DNA of 64,000 bases from Limnoperna fortunei (GCA_944474755.1 OX104113.1:25052432-25116431); one strand, 5' to 3'; shown: positions 12,101-23,482, numbered from the stretch's first letter. The notes: generated from the letters alone by a model not told the origin. A program made the numbers and translations.

Positions 12101-15100
12101 AATATACAAATATCCTGTTTTTAGTACTAAATATATGATTAATGATGTTATTACAATTGTTTACCTGAAGGGAAGTTATCCAACAATCCTGCTATGATAT
12201 CTACATGTTTTCTGAGGTCTGTCTTGTCTATAGGTTGTTTGTAATAACAGCCCACCTGGTTGGTCAACTCTTGTACAGCATACTCGCTGGACTGTGCTGA
12301 AAGGCTCTGGAAGGCACTAAATGTAACAAAAAACTAACACTATAAACTAATAACAAATATACCGTTTATCAAGGAATTTTTAGTAATGAGATATTTTATG
12401 TGGACATAAGCTGTACTCAAGATCTGTTTTAAAAGTAGATGCTGAACACAGGTGACAAAGCAGGCTGTGCTAACTTAAAGTTTAAGACATGAGAATGCTT
12501 AATGATATACAGAAATTACTGTATAAAATGGGAGATAAACCAAACACAAAACTCACAAACAGGGGAGATAAACCAAACACAAAACTCACCAACAGGTGAG
12601 ATAAACCAAACACAAACCTCACAAACTGGGGAGATAAACCAAACACAAACCCCACAAACAGGGGAGATAAACCAAACACAAACCTCACAAACAGGTGAGA
12701 TAAACCAAACCAAACACAAACCTCCCCAACAGGTGAGATAAACCAAACACAAACCTCACAAACAGGGGAGATAAACCAAACACAAACCTCCCCAACAGGT
12801 GAGATGAACCAAACACAAACCTCCCCAACAGGTGAGATAAACTAAACACAAACCTCACAAACAGGTGAGATCAACCAAACACAAACCTCACAAACAGGGG
12901 AGATAAGCCAAACACAAACCTCACAAACAGGTGAGATAAACCAAACACAAACCTCACAAACCGGGGAGATAAACCAAACACAAACCTCACAAACAGGGGA
13001 GATAAGCCAAACACAAACCCCACAAACAGGTGAGATAAACCAAACACAAACCTCCCCAACAGGTGAGATAAACCAAACACAAACCTCACCAACAGGTGAG
13101 ATAAACCGAACACAAACCTCACAAACAGGGGAGATAAACCAAACACAAAACTCACCAACAGGTGAGATAAACCAAACACAAACCTCACAAACAGGTGAGA
13201 TAAATTAAACCACAAACCTCCCCAACAGGTGAGATAAACCAAAACACAAACATCCCCAACAAGGTGAGATAAACAAAACACAAACCTCACAAACAGGGGA
13301 GATAAACCAAACACAAACCTCACAAACAGGGGGGATAAACCAAACACAAACCTCACAAACAGGGGAGATAAACCAAACACAAACCTCACAAACAGGGGAG
13401 ATAAACCAAACACAAACCTCACAAACAGGGGAGATAAACCAAATGCAACCCTCACAAACAGGGGAGATAAACCAAACACAAACCTCACAAAAAGGGGAGA
13501 TAAACCAAACACAAACCTCACAAACAGGGGAGATAAACCAAACACAAACCTCACAAACAGGTGAGATAAACCTAACACAAACCTCCCCAACATGTGAGAT
13601 AAACCAAACACAAACCTCACAAACAGGGGAGATAAACCAAACACAAACCTCACAAACAGGGGAGATAAACCAAACACAAATCTCACAAACAGGTGAGATA
13701 AACCAAACACAAACCTCCCCAACAGGTGAGATAAACCAAACACAAACCTCCCCAACAGGTGAGATAAACCAAACACAAACCTCACAATCAGGGGAGATAA
13801 ACAAAACACAAACCTCACAAACAGGGGAGATAAACAAAACACAAACCTCACAAACAGGGGAGATAAACAAAACACAAAACCTCACAAACAGGGGAGGTAC
13901 ATGAAACAAAACCCTCACAATAAAATTCATCATTCAAGGACAGAAAAAAACCCACCAGATATGACAAATATGAAGACATAAAGTACTGGATTGGAACCAT
14001 TATCAGTGTCCTTGATTTTCAATCCCCTTGATTTTTTTACATCCAGGTCACATGTAGGAAGTCATTTATTTTTTCAGGTCATTTGTCCTGAATGATTGAT
14101 ATTCGATACGTTAAAAATGTTCTGGATAGTGAAAATGTTCAGGTCAACATGATATCCTATGTACAGCAATAACATTATATTAATTGAATTTTAAATGACC
14201 ATCATTTAACAAATTTGCATAATTTTGAATTATATGTTTCCATTGGTTTGACAAAAAATAGTATCCAATCAGAATGTTTGCTATATCACAATAAGGAAAG
14301 TAAAAGGATATAAATGCATACAGATTTTTATTTTAGATTTTCTAGAAATAATAGGAACAAATATTAAATCATTAAAACTGACAAATAGCTGATTACAGGA
14401 ACTAAAAGAAAGTATGTAGGTAATGTCAACAGCATATTTTAACGACAAAGGCCGTTTCGACTGCAGAATGTGCTATTTAACCGAGACAATTAAAAATATT
14501 GGGCTGATGTCAAAAGGCAAACCCTACACTGGTGAAATACCCTAACTAGTAAAGACTATTTAATAGGGTAATTAACCATTTATAATTTTCAGAAATATCT
14601 AAAATTAACAATCTAGAAATTTGTGGAGTGCTTTTGTAAGTTTTAGTAATTTTTAAATGATGCTTATTTTTGATACCATGAATATTTCTAGTTATTGGAC
14701 CAGGTGCATGATGTTTATTACATTACTATTGTAATAGGTCAATAGATCACAAAAACACTTTACCTTTGATTATTCCCATCATTCATTTTCCTGTTCATAT
14801 TTACCCTTTAAAAAGTTTATACTCTTGTGTCAAATAAACCCCTTTACCTGACGATAATTCTTTTCACCTGATGTTTGGCAGGGAATGTTAGATACACATC
14901 TACAAGTAACTGTAAAACTGGCCTTATGTCCACTTGGCTTGAAGCCAATGATGAACAAACCTACAAAACATATCCATTGTACGATGTCAGTTATAATTAT
15001 ACTCAACAAATTAAGTCAGCTGATTCTTACTTCCGGTTTTTACCGAGAGTTCAACGTTTTCGGCTTATCGCAAAAGCCGGTTTATTGCAAAATTTTCTCT

Positions 15101-17309
15101 GACAAATAGGCTTTGCAATTAAGCGGATTCAACTCTACCAAAAAAAGAAAACTAAGTCCTGCTGGATCTACATGAGTTATGTCCCCTTATTCAGAATATC
15201 TTTTACAAAATTAAAAAAAAATACTTTCAAGTCCCAATCCTGTGTACTAAGGCAATGTCCTTAGACACTATATTATAATCAATAAATAATGTAAATAGTA
15301 AATATTTGGGAAATATGTTCACCAAGAGTTATGCCCACATTTTTGAAGATAACAAAACATGGTCATTGTGTGCCATTAGAAATTTTTTCCTTTGTTAATG
15401 AAGTTAAGTTGTTTTTTACAACCTTAAGTTCTATTATATTTTTTTGGAAAATGTGTATTTCAGAGGAGCAATGAGGAACATATTCCAACTAGCAATCAAT
15501 ACTTATGAACCAATAAAAAAACGTTCTGATTACTCTTACATCTCTAACTGTAGAAATCTGCTCTTTCAAATTCTCTGTGTCCTTAATAGATGCCAGTTTC
15601 TCTTTATAATCATCACCTTCAATAGTATATTATATCAATATCAAGTTTTAACAAGATCATGATGTCCTAAAACTGAAATAGTACTTTTCAGTGCTGCTTT
15701 TTGTTTTCACAGATCAAAGCAATATAATAACCATTCAAGATCAAGTATATATAAGTAAATTAAATAACATGAACCGGTATACGGTGACTTAAGTTTGATG
15801 GAGATTTCTGGGTTTATCGCAAGTATTGTTTTTAGTATTTCAAGTTAATGTGTTTAAACCTACACTCCTTGGTTATTTAATGAAACCTGTATGATAAAAT
15901 CTAAAAAAAATAACAACACAAAATTGGCAAAAAGAATTGTCAACCTTTAGTTATTATCTTACTACAAGTATCACAAATGTTTTTAATAGCTCATTTGTGA
16001 AAAATATACTAGTATATACTTTAAGTAACCTTTCAGAAGGTCTCTATATAACTATGCTGTTCATTCACCTCATTACTCAGATACTGCTGAAATAAATCTT
16101 TGCTAAAAAAACTTATACCTGTAATTTACATTTTCATTAGGCATACATATGTGTAACTGCAATCAAATTTATCAAACATGTCAAAGATATTGTTCTCATA
16201 AACATTTGATAAAAATTTCATACAAATTTAACAAGAACTGAAGGCATAACAGCACTAACCAGACAAATCTCCATTATTTAACTTTTAACTTTTTAGGGGC
16301 ATAACTCATATAAATTATTGATTTTTGTTGATTTTTTAAATAAATCATGATTAAACATTTTATATAAATCTGATATAAATCTAACGGTAAATGAAAGCAT
16401 AATAGTGTATACACTTTACAATCCTAAGGGCTTTGACTTTGAAATTACCTCGTTAAAAATCTCAATTATTGTTTGAAGTTTAGAAGGAATATTTTGACAG
16501 ATGTAAAAGGACGCGTACTTGAAATCGTCAAAAGTACCGATTGTGTATCCCCACAAATTTGACCCATCTTTCACATTGTACCAGCATCCCCATCAAAGTC
16601 TAAATAAGCATTGCAATGAAGATGATTCTGTATTCTCCGACTATAAAATTACAAATATCGGTAGAATAGCTGATAGACACTTCATCCGTAACTAAAACGG
16701 ACAATAACCAAAACAAACTATTGCCAAAATTGACCATAAAAAAAAAAAAAGGAATAACGAAATTATAAACTTTACTATAAATGCCCCACTTTCCTGAAAA
16801 AATTTGTTTGCTTGCATTTTTTAATTATTTTATATTTTACCATTTTATTACAAAAATCCAGTAGCAAAAATTTAGATACACTAATTTGTCCATGTTTTAT
16901 AAGGGTAAAAAAATACCATTGCAAAATAAAACAAACTGTACATGTATTTTTATGAAATAACGTACCCGGTAGCAATGATTAATGTATACCAAGATCAATT
17001 TCTCTCATGTACAAAAGTAATTACTACATCAAATCGACAAATACAATCTTTGGTTCATTCAAAAAAGATTAAAACAAGAATAAAAACGCTTCTTCCTTTA
17101 AACACCACCAAAACTGACGATGGTTGTATACTATCAGACGGGCTTCAACAAAAATGATACGGGTCGGTAAGGAACAGAAAAAAATTGCAGTGGGTGTTTT
17201 TTTGGCACCAACTTTTTTAGAACTTAACTAAGAAGCCTACGATTTTTTATTAAATAGGTACGAGAATCAGAACAATTACGTTGTTTTATATTTTACCTCC
17301 GCTATTCAT
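5985..17309 (-). CDS. THADA: THADA homologue, 5' part (13 coding exons, 3' end outside window)
   Basis: Spliced minus-strand gene. Exons join as 17309-17297, 15616-15540, 14960-14848, 12316-12165, 11280-11199, 10875-10706, 10141-10053, 9493-9291, 8623-8558, 8012-7895, 7578-7509, 6831-6638 and 6119-5985: 1,482 nt with no stop, every intron GT-AG and every phase compatible. The peptide follows vertebrate THADA in order from near the N-terminus. The best blocks are SSKGKYGMLSILVQVIG (human: HIKGKYTCLGCLVECIG) and the TDSISKLLVVKCYNMWASKS segment. THADA is a long helical-repeat protein. It partners the FTSJ1/Trm7 methyltransferase for 2'-O-methylation of tRNA position 32 (yeast Trm732), and fly THADA binds SERCA. 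The DUF2428 core should lie downstream, beyond the window. The human comparison is from memory. Confidence 0.9.
6638..6831 (-). CDS. THADA: THADA coding exon 12
   Basis: 194 nt, acceptor ATATTTCAG, donor GTAGGT. SDPFVQGLTQRLIFDVNWSS then KGKYGMLSILVQVIGTSHIL: the strongest THADA match in the window (human DPFFVELTESLLRLEWHIKG and KYTCLGCLVECIGVEHIL). Confidence 0.93.
7509..7578 (-). CDS. THADA: THADA coding exon 11
   Basis: 70 nt, acceptor AACCTATAG equivalent (CTATAG), donor GTACTA. IIAREIFENVLQIHTMVV corresponds to human HQTKIMFKNLLQMHRLTV. Confidence 0.87.
7895..8012 (-). CDS. THADA: THADA coding exon 10
   Basis: 118 nt, acceptor CTTCTTGTAG, donor GTAGGT. Ends MESVMSYIWTVWEDSTD, matching human GRLLEYVYTHWEHPLD. 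A competing donor four bases downstream would break the frame into exon 11, so it was not used. Confidence 0.88.
8558..8623 (-). CDS. THADA: THADA coding exon 9
   Basis: 66 nt, strong acceptor TTTTATGTGCAG, donor GTAAGC. TDSISKLLVVKCYNMWASKS corresponds to human TLEMFLSRILASWTNSAIQV. Both ends interrupt codons in phase 2, agreeing with exons 8 and 10. Confidence 0.85.
9291..9493 (-). CDS. THADA: THADA coding exon 8
   Basis: 203 nt, acceptor CATTGTAG, donor GTACGT. Longest exon of this gene in the window. Contains GRLCLMYGIMSIIELSELVE and KCLLLDYLFTCITQISLEG, the latter matching human EALLLDTAHVLFTLSSQI. Confidence 0.9.
10053..10141 (-). CDS. THADA: THADA coding exon 7
   Basis: 89 nt, acceptor TTTTATAG, donor GTAAAA. 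DDFLMDSKTTCAINVILLMR corresponds to human DDLLQTVQSTSGLAIILFIK. Confidence 0.87.
10706..10875 (-). CDS. THADA: THADA coding exon 6
   Basis: 170 nt, acceptor TTTTGTAG, donor GTAGGT. IRQNELMHTCLASVQAGNRV corresponds to human IIQTQLMNDLLVGIRVSMML. Enters with a one-base remainder and leaves with one base. Confidence 0.88.
11199..11280 (-). CDS. THADA: THADA coding exon 5
   Basis: 82 nt, acceptor TCTTGTAG, slightly unusual donor GTTAGA. LETLQYLSQILDITLEEN matches human VLHFLQKSLIEILEENRK. Confidence 0.87.
11594..11766. repeat. 33-bp minisatellite, about 5 copies
   Basis: Unit GATATGATACAGGGTATACA plus ATACAGATTTAGC, in two alternating variants (ACACATTTAGT/ACAGATTTAGC). It lies in the THADA intron between exons 4 and 5. 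Short ORFs over it on both strands are artefacts of the 3n unit. Confidence 0.95.
11811..12073 (-). mobile_element. tRNA-derived SINE copy (older, minus strand)
   Basis: On the minus strand it reads the same order as the intact SINE at 56072: GTGGCCTCCGTGGCCGAATG-like head, CTGTCAACACTGAGGTTG, CAAGGATTGCCAGTTTTC, a C/A-rich tract and a GTGTTTAA-type end. Diverged, with a poly-C/poly-A expansion (11888-11911). Lies in the intron between THADA exons 4 and 5. Confidence 0.75.
12165..12316 (-). CDS. THADA: THADA coding exon 4
   Basis: 152 nt, acceptor ACATTTAG, donor GTAAAC. SAFQSLSAQSSEYAVQELTN followed by a helix ending DIIAGLLDNFPSG, matching human LNSLPDFFLPEAMHRFTSRL and the following segment. 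The 41-copy 33-bp minisatellite lies in the intron just upstream of its acceptor. Confidence 0.88.
12530..13896. repeat. 33-bp minisatellite, about 41 copies
   Basis: Unit GGGGAGATAAACCAAACACA plus AACCTCACAAACA, with GGTGAG/CCCCAAC variants in patches. It fills the THADA intron between exons 3 and 4. Because 33 = 11 codons, several frames stay open for hundreds of bases (for example 334 codons on the minus strand). These are repeat artefacts, not genes. Confidence 0.97.
13897..14847. other. THADA intron 3, non-repeat part
   Basis: About 950 bases between the minisatellite and exon 3. AT-rich; no ORF or repeat recognised. Confidence 0.6.
14848..14960 (-). CDS. THADA: THADA coding exon 3
   Basis: 113 nt, acceptor TTTTGTAG, donor GTAAAG. 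Contains VDIRPVLQLLVDVYLTFPAK, aligned with human DPTIQSCLDILAGIYLSLSL. Confidence 0.85.
15540..15616 (-). CDS. THADA: THADA coding exon 2
   Basis: 77 nt, acceptor ATTGAAG, donor GTAAGA. Charged helix DDYKEKLASIKDTENLKEQI, matching the weakly conserved THADA N-terminus (human ...SQIHYIKQIVPLLEKAD). Enters with a one-base overhang and leaves in phase 0. Confidence 0.75.
15617..17296 (-). other. THADA intron 1
   Basis: 1,680-nt intron between the start exon and exon 2. An open minus-strand segment at 16592-16449 ends in a GTAATT donor-like site but does not join exon 2 in frame. Otherwise nothing was recognised. Confidence 0.6.
17297..17309 (-). CDS. THADA: THADA coding exon 1 (start codon, 13 coding nt)
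   Basis: ATG at 17309-17307 encodes M-N-S-G plus one base, then a GTAAAA donor. The start is chosen because an in-frame TGA lies six codons upstream, A is at -3, and the one-base overhang fits the next exon exactly (G+GT). No other in-frame ATG precedes the conserved region. The transcription start is not visible. Confidence 0.7.
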
Positions 17310-17333
17310 TGTGCATCTGGTAAATCAGAACAT
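17302..17333 (-). promoter_or_regulatory. two tiny upstream ORFs at the THADA start
   Basis: If transcription begins upstream, the leader holds a two-codon uORF (17333-17325). It also holds a four-codon uORF (17316-17302) whose reading frame runs across the main ATG and stops just after it. This could damp initiation at the main ATG. The transcription start is unknown. Confidence 0.4.
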
Positions 17334-18184
17334 GCCGGATCGGGTTGCGGTGCAGCATCAACAAACGACAGTATTGTGTTACAAACAGCAACTATTTTAT
17401 TGTCTATAGCTGCATTATTATAGTGCATGTTGTCGTTGATACGTCGATAACATTTTATTTTACTTTTGCAACATTAAAATCACAGGTTTATTGAAATCAA
17501 AGGTTGATGTTGGCAATGTTTTAAGTTTAATACAGTAATCTGATATATAACCATCAAATCAATTCAATTATAAAATAAATTTCTCAAAACCAGATGTCGA
17601 ATCAAATGTTTAGGGCGCTGACATGTTTAAGACTCGCACATATGATACAAAACGAAGTTTAAAAAAAGATTATTAATCGTTATTTTTTATAACTGAAAGA
17701 GTTTTATTATTTTGATAATTTTTTATGTTAATTTAAGACCTAAAAAACTATATTTTACAAATTTTAGACAAACGTTCTTCATAAAGGTGCCAACTTCCGG
17801 TAAGTTCGTCGAAAAAAAATTGTAGGAACCTAAAAAATTGAAAATTATTGATTTAAATTTATTTCGAGTAGGTGACAATATATTGACTTAACATTTCAGT
17901 ATGTGGTAAGATTTTTTTGTATGTTGACTTATTGTTGTCACTCAATAAAAGAAGTGTAAGGCGCATTTCCTCATCAATCCTCCAAAAGTCAACCCCCCCC
18001 CCCCCCAAATAATGTTCAGACGACGATACTGCTATGAAATACTCAGTCCTCTATTTAAGAGGCTCTGATAATTGTAGATATGTAGCCAGTCAGAAATATA
18101 GATCAAGTAAGCCTAAAGAACTTATTACTTCAGTTCGAAAGCTAATGGGGCACCGCTTCAAATGCTTTAGATCCATAATTTGTG

Positions 18185-18260
18185 AATGTCGGACAACTCG
18201 GCCCGATATTCGAGGCAAGAGTCGGCCCCATGTTTATGGGACAACTTGGACCACAGTATT
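18185..18260 (+). repeat. GGACAACTCGG dispersed repeat, copy 1
   Basis: Contains GGACAACTCGGCCCGATATT and a second GGGACAACTTGGACC. A related copy lies inverted at 23110-23225. Confidence 0.5.
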
Positions 18261-18934
18261 GACGCTTTTTGAAATCCCAATTCTAGCTCATGAGATTTGC
18301 TAAGAACAAGTTAGAGGGGAGGGGTGGTGGGGGGGGAGGTAAGAGAAATTTATGTGATGTAATTCACGTCTTTCCATATGCGCGCCACCTACCGGTAACA
18401 TGTTCGGTAACTCTAGTTTACATGTATGACTGTAGTTGGTATACAAGCCATACCATAAATGTGTCGCACTATACCTTCAATAAACAATTAATTGGCACCT
18501 AGGTAGGTAAAACCCCCCGTTAAATTAAATGGGGTATCAAAATATGTATCAGATATTCAAACTTTGCAAACTTTTGTCCAATAAAAGTGTGCAGTTAAAA
18601 ACTTAAAAATGTATACACAATAAGTGTTAACAATGAACGGTGGTTAATAAGTTTTAAATAAATTGTTAGAAAATTTTTTTTTTCCCACTTTGTGCCCCAA
18701 GGAAATTGATAACCTGTCCAGCCGATGCAAGATACTAGATACACCTGGCTGCCGGTTTGATAAAAGTGATTTTTATTGTAATGTGTAAACAAATATACAT
18801 GCAATATAAATGACATAAATGTATATATTTACTAGTACATGTAATTATTAAATGTCTCTGATGTGTGTTATCATGGCTTTCAATACATATACATGTACAG
18901 AGGGAACAACGTGTTTTTTATAAAAAACACTAAC

Positions 18935-19135
18935 CCACCATGGAAGTTAATCCTTTCCTCTATCACCCACCATGGTATATCCACGCCTACTAGCGTGGTT
19001 AAGAATCTTCTCAGGTAATCTTACCACGGTGGATGCATATGAGGGAGTTCAGTCTACCATGGCATGTCGCCACAGGGGTCCGGCCACGATATCTCCGCGG
19101 TGGTAAATGACAACATAAACGTTGTCATTTAATTG
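18935..19135. repeat. cluster of CCACSRTGG boxes with a 10-bp hairpin
   Basis: Repeated near-palindromic boxes (CCACCATGG at 18937 and 18967, CCACGGTGG near 19024, CCGCGGTGG near 19096), then a perfect hairpin AAATGACAAC / GTTGTCATTT at 19105-19130. A similar cluster occurs at 21118-21200. Probably repeat-derived; function unknown. Confidence 0.4.
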
Positions 19136-20550
19136 ATTGCGGGTTTAAACATCGTTACCCGAATGAAAAGAGAACATTTTTAAACAGTGCTTAAGAATAA
19201 TTTGCACATGCATTTTATTTGTTGATGATCAATAATGATTTAATGTGCCGGTAGAATTGAAGATCGAATATTTGTTCAACCGGATGCATGTGTTATGCAT
19301 TAAATATTACCCTGAACAAGTTCGGCAAATTATCCGGATTTGAATTTTCAAATTACGTTTTTAAGTGTATTACAACATCTAACGAATTGTCCTGAAGTTG
19401 TACGCGAACTATCTTTAATCAATTATAAATCCTTTTCGACAGAAAGCAGGCAGTTGAGCAGCCATCTTTTTCTTTATTTGGTATTTAAAACCAGAGTTGT
19501 TTTAACAAACGCGAACAAAAGTTTACATCACGTATCGTTTTATAAAACTCGTTAACAGGATGGGATACAACAAATAAATTACTAAAATGAAGCCAACATG
19601 CAGCAAGAATAATAAATATGTGAAAAGTTTATTAAGGAGAATCGCCACATAAAATATAGTTTAACTACGATATGGTACAGGCGCCTGTCTGCAAGGTTGA
19701 ATGAAGTCTTACGTACACACAATTCTAAATACACATTTACCTTGGACAATGGCGTTTTAAACTATAACAATTAATATAACAGGTCTATATAAAAAAAAGT
19801 ATTGATGTGCTTCTGAGCTAGATATACCCTACGCAAAACTGACAGTTTTTCAAATCGACAAAGACATGTTATTTGTATAAAATTCCCGTTAAAATTAACT
19901 CGCAGTTTCGGTGTTTTTGCATAACATAGTATTTATTGGGATGAATGTTCTCGAGATCAGACCCCTTTAAGACTTGCCTTAGTTCTCCAAATACAAATAC
20001 TAATTCTTAATTTTTTGTTGTATTGTGATCAAACAATAAAATATGCATAGTTCCTTACGTCTGTTATAACATTAACAAAACAAATCGGAATAAAATTATT
20101 TTTGAAGACGAAAGAACTGATTTGTCCACACTCATATAAATATAAAATAATTTCCCGAATTTACTCAACAGCATGTTTGTTTATTTGTTTTGTTCTTTTT
20201 TTTCTTCTTAGTTTTTTGTTTTTGTTTTTTTTGCGCGCCGATATGAACGTCTGTTTGCGTACATAGGGTCTTGTCGTAATATAATAGAAATTATAAGGAT
20301 GCTACTAAAGTCTTTTTTTACAACAAAAGTTGATGATGTGTCAGGCTTTTAACACTGAAACGACTATTAAGGTTGATTCTATATCACGATTGTATTTTTT
20401 TAACACACGTGGTTCAACACCGAATACGAATCGAGTATAAAATCATTCATGGAACGATATATTCTGCGACATTAATATTTTAAAGTGATAATTTCGAAAA
20501 TTTGAAAAATCAAAATGTAGCATTTTAAGTCGTATTGATTTTTAAAAGTT

Positions 20551-20625
20551 TTTAAAACTAAATTTCTTTACAAGTCTCGCATTTATTGTGTATTTCTTTA
20601 CAAGTCTCGTATTTATTGTGTAATA
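20551..20625. repeat. short tandem duplication (about 32 bp x 2)
   Basis: Two adjacent copies of ATTTCTTTACAAGTCTCGYA plus TTTATTGTGT. Confidence 0.7.
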
Positions 20626-21117
20626 TGCTAGTGGCTATTTTACCTCTAAAAATGTGAAGCCGCTTGTTCACCTGTTAATTATAAAATTATACAATACACA
20701 AGTTTATTGAAATGTTTGAGAGCACGTGCTTGATTAAATGAAGACTGGACAATACTTAGATAATCGATCGATTTAAGGTGTGACACAATTTACATCCGGT
20801 AAAAGTTCATACGGTTGGAACATTAATCAGAGGCGCTGACAGGGAAATTTTGACGATAGAATAGCAAAGATTTTGACAATTTTAAGGCCAAAATGCGGTG
20901 TTCTAACCTTTTAGAACACGTTAATGGAATAATTGTCAATCTAAATCAGTGACAATAAACTTTAAGGTATTCTCGTATAATGATTAGATTAGCAAGAACG
21001 CAGATTAATTTTGTTGTCAAACAAACGTATTAAAACGGCATATTTTAACACAAATCTCTAAATTAAATCGCAACATTTACATTTTTTCACTGTGTAAGCA
21101 TGAAAGGAAATTGAAAA

Positions 21118-21205
21118 TCCACCGTGGTCAACACGGTGGGTCACGATTGTAGTGGACATAACACGATGTACCGCAGAATACCACCGTGGCGTATGGTGGT
21201 GAATT
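21118..21205. repeat. second CCACCGTGG box cluster
   Basis: CCACCGTGGTCAACACGGTGG (imperfect palindrome) at its left end and CCACCGTGG again near 21181, resembling 18935-19100. Confidence 0.4.
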
Positions 21206-22169
21206 TCTGAATGAAAAAAACCACGACCACAGTATATAGTGGGCAATATAAAAAACATGTTGTCACGTCTGTACCTATAATTAAAAAATGTCCCACTGAG
21301 AAGCTTCCTTTACAGATAACTGGTGTTTATTGGGAAAGGTACACGTGCAATTTGTAATATTAATTACCATGGGAAAATGTGTTGCTTGTTTCGGATACGA
21401 AATTCCAAGGAATATTGTACCCACCTGTTTTAGGATAAGTATTTGCCACACCTATTGATTGGATTGTAATAGATGTGTTGCTTTTGATACACAGGGCCAC
21501 CCACATGTCAATTAAGAAAATCACATCAGGCGTTCAAAAGAATTACAATTGATGTCGAATACTCACATTGTGCACGTTTGATTGTTGTTGAATTTCCAGA
21601 CAATAATATTACTTGTCAAATGAACAATTGTATGAACCCAAAAATAAAACTGGAACGTCACAATAACGAGGTCAAAATATGTTGCAAAACATTGTTTTTA
21701 TGGTTTCAAATACATTAGAAATAAGTATTTTCTCACTGAAACATAGTGGTTAGCATATACTGCATGTGCGAGTCATACATGAAAATCGCGGTTACTAGCC
21801 CCTTTAAGGGAGGTAACACCACTTAATTCACAATCGACAAATTTTATAATAAACTAAAAGGTGCCATTGTTTATTCATTAAATGCTCATTTATTACCTTA
21901 CACTTAACTTTGATGAAAGGTAAAAATGAAAGACCAATAAAAGACTGACAAAATAAGCCCAAAGGACAAATTGGACCATCCATCACATGTGCAGTTTTAT
22001 TTGAATTTTTATCTGATTTTGCCAGTAAATCTTGATTTTTTTGTAAATATGTATGTGATGTCTTTTATTATGAGTCAGGGTCTTTTTCGTTTTTGAAACA
22101 AAGTGCAGCTGTTTCAGTAGATAAAAATAAAAATGATAAATTTTATTGTATACCCTTTATTGCATAATT

Positions 22170-22520
22170 ATACCCCCCCCCCCCCCAAACTAGTTTGGGG
22201 CTGTATATACATTCTTAACCTCTTCACAAATTTTGATGAAACTTTACATGAAGGAATTAATCATATGTAGATGTGCATGAAGGATTTTCGTCTCTGTCCA
22301 GATATTATTCAGGGGAGATAACTGGACTTAGACTTTTTAAATATAGTATTCAGTGGGAGACCTCGTATGCGCAACACCTCCTAAACCGCTCGATGAAATT
22401 TAATGAAACTTAGCATAAAGGAAGTACATTATGTGTAGATGTGTATGAAGGATTTTTATTGACCTTGGATATCATTAAGGGGAGATAATTGGACTTGAAA
22501 GCGAAGCAGGGGGGTATTGC
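22170..22520. repeat. interspersed repeat with C-tract and G-tract ends
   Basis: Begins TACCCCCC and ends GGGGGGTAT, so its ends are inverted. Inside are two related halves, each with GTAGATGTG(C/T)ATGAAGGA and GGGGAGATAA(C/T)TGGACTT, about 167 bp apart. It looks like a non-autonomous element of unknown family. Confidence 0.5.
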
Positions 22521-23039
22521 TTTGTGAGCGTGCTCACAGTTCACACTTGTTACATTAACAGTTCAGTAACAATAAATGTTGCTGTGATCTGGTTAATGGC
22601 ATATATTCAGACCACAACTGTGATATCTTGTACTGCATCTTCTGTGTATTCTTTCTCTGACAAAGGCATAGCTTTCATTCACTTATCCTCAGTTGCAAAG
22701 GTATCTTGTCAGCTTCTGCATACATAAGCTGAATAAGTAAGTAGAACTGGTTTACTTGGAAGGAGGTCGAGAACAGCTTTTAAAAACTGAAAAATTACCA
22801 TATTTATACAAAGTTATGAATATTACTAGTACATGAATATTTAATACATAATTTCTGTAATAAATGTGTATTTTAGAAACACCTCGCGGTCTGTTTAAAC
22901 TGACCTTATACTAGTAGAACCAATGTAATTTCTCAGATTTTGGTAAAAATTAAAACATTTGTATTAAAAAAAGTTGTCAGGTATAATTTTTTTTTATAGT
23001 ACTAGTATGATAGTAAATTTTATTATCATTTCTATTTAT

Positions 23040-23118
23040 TTCAATTATTATAAGGTCCCATATTTATTTATTTCAATTATTATTATGGTCAATATTTATT
23101 TATTTCAATTATTATTAT
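23040..23118. repeat. A/T-rich triplicated unit
   Basis: Three near copies of TATTTATTTCAATTATTATTATGGTC-like sequence in tandem. Confidence 0.6.
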
Positions 23119-23225
23119 GGTCTGAGTTGTCCTCTGTCGGACTAATTTGTTCCGAGTTGTCCTATAAACCAGACCAACTTGTCTCAAATATCGAGCAGAG
23201 TTGTCCTCGGGCCGAGTTGTATGAC
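23110..23225 (-). repeat. GGACAACTCGG dispersed repeat, copy 2
   Basis: Reverse complement holds ACAACTCGGCCCGAGGACAA and TAGGACAACTCGGA, related to 18185-18260. Confidence 0.5.
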
Positions 23226-23482
23226 TAGCCATTTTGTATCTTTTTGTAGCAAAATTACCCTCTGGACATGAATTTGACACAAAGTTTTGAGATTAAACTA
23301 TGGTAGACTCTAATAATTTAATCACCCAGCTTCAAAAGGAATACTGGATCAGCTCAAGAGGACCAGTTTCTCTACTTATTAATAGATTGTTCTGAATTTC
23401 ATCAGAAAATAATACCAAAATCAAATATTGAATGAGCATGATTATTGATAATTATATAACAGAGATCCATGTAACAGGGTAC

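Noticed and set aside
12871..13875. 334-codon minus-strand ORF (and 242- and 153-codon partners)
   Set aside because: Entirely made of the 33-bp minisatellite; open in several frames because the unit is a multiple of three, with no splice, start or homology support.
16449..16592. Possible first THADA exon (reads NLWGYTIGTFDDFKYASF...)
   Set aside because: No in-frame Met, a stop just upstream, and its phase does not fit exon 2; the 13-nt exon at 17297-17309 joins exon 2 exactly.
18034..18303. 89-codon plus-strand ORF in the intergenic region
   Set aside because: No resemblance to any family I know, overlaps the GGACAACTCGG repeat, and no splice or promoter context.
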